NCBI GenBank assembly: GCA_005281725.1
Contig: SSBO01000001.1
Coordinates: forward strand, 5,316,399-5,380,398
From: Wuchereria bancrofti
Taxonomy: Eukaryota; Nematoda; Chromadorea; Rhabditida; Onchocercidae
Length of the DNA stretch: 64,000 nt
Reading direction: 5' to 3'
Of the stretch, positions 63,312-64,000 are shown piece by piece. The notes beneath the pieces are model-generated. The model worked only from the letters and a program-made list of their open reading frames with translations. It was not told the origin of the DNA and searched no databases. The translations under genes and the position numbers were made by a program. Within the stretch, counting starts at the first letter, position 1. Each line of letters starts with the position of its first letter.

Positions 63312-64000
63312 ATAAATTCTATTGATAGCGATAAAGTTTAAGTGAAAGCATAATATATCGTCTTGGCCATCCATGTAGTATGTTTCCCGAGAATGGTCCT
63401 ATGTCTCGGAAAAATAAATGAACAGTAAAATAAATATTCCATGATTAGCCTTCAAATGAATAGAACAATTAATTATGCTACATTTACTGAATAGAATGTC
63501 TTCATTTTTGAAATCCTTGAACTCTAAACTAGGCTCAGAGATCTGAAAAGTCAGAAATTAATAAAGAATCCAAACTCAAATTCATTAAACCTTATAATTA
63601 TCTAATGCTCACGGGTCTATAGATCAATCAGCAGCGCTTATGTCTTTGGTATTTCCATTGAGATTACGGTGGTTCTTAGAAGACTTTCAGTGATGTGCAC
63701 TACAAAGTAAACAGGGTACCTTAATATGAATGTAAAAGTTTAATTTTGTCCATGACCAACAATTAACTGAAACCAAAAATTAAGATGAAAGAATGACAGA
63801 GAAACAAGATTTCTGATCAGGCATTAATTAGAATAACGATGCTTATATTATCATAGAGGACTAAGTCTCGTTTTATCTTGTAATTCTGTCTATTCCCCAT
63901 ACCGCAACACTCTTTCAATTATCATTTATTATTCTGAGGGCAAAACTGAATGGTCGAGGTGGTCCTTTATTATTCACATTTTCTCTTTATCAAAAAAAGA
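63312..64000. other. Right end of the window, nothing recognised
   Basis: AT-rich sequence without an open frame of more than about 60 codons, paired splice sites or repeats that stand out. Confidence 0.5.

Overview
This is a eukaryotic, animal-type window, most likely from a parasitic nematode. The DNA is AT-rich. Coding exons are short (about 35 to 370 bp), with one of 1.3 kb, and are separated by introns of roughly 100 bp to several kb. Almost every intron ends in a TTTCAG-like acceptor, and three genes have an acceptor just before their first ATG, as expected for spliced-leader trans-splicing. The conserved proteins are the nematode set (TIR-1/SARM, an SPK-1-type SR-protein kinase, a second topoisomerase II). 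Intron sizes fit a clade III (filarial-like) worm better than Caenorhabditis; this placement is an inference. I rebuilt gene models by hand, translating exons on the minus strand and checking that exon lengths and intron phases agree.

Layout, left to right. 1-6832 (minus): most of a type II DNA topoisomerase, 19 exons in the window, running off the left edge. It begins with a basic, mitochondrial-like leader and carries the whole ATPase domain, the TOPRIM domain and the catalytic tyrosine. 8830-29663 (minus): a complete 18-exon tir-1/SARM1 orthologue (ARM repeats, two SAM domains, TIR NADase), including one GC-AG intron. 28361-28768 (plus): an intronless small gene nested inside the 7.6-kb second intron of tir-1. 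It encodes a secreted precursor with an octa-arginine cleavage site and an amidation site, and is a candidate new neuropeptide. 35502-36416 (minus): a small three-exon gene for a hydrophobic-leader protein that I do not recognise. 37181-41568 (minus): a 15-exon gene for an unrecognised zinc-finger/coiled-coil protein of about 454 residues, with a 4-codon first coding exon. 46225-59973 (minus): a complete SR-protein kinase (spk-1 type) with a very large optional N-terminal exon that starts with a strongly hydrophobic stretch. The right end (60-64 kb) has no gene I can support well, only an ambiguous triplet-rich open frame at 63.1-63.3 kb.

All the large genes lie on the minus strand but do not look like one pathway or an operon: intergenic gaps are 0.9 to 6 kb. 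The most interesting items are the nested peptide gene, the possible membrane-anchored kinase isoform with overlapping reading frames at 55.8-56.0 kb, the mitochondrial-type topoisomerase II, and a tandem duplication that copied and inactivated an intron/exon border of the kinase gene. No transposon, CRISPR array, rRNA or tRNA was recognised.
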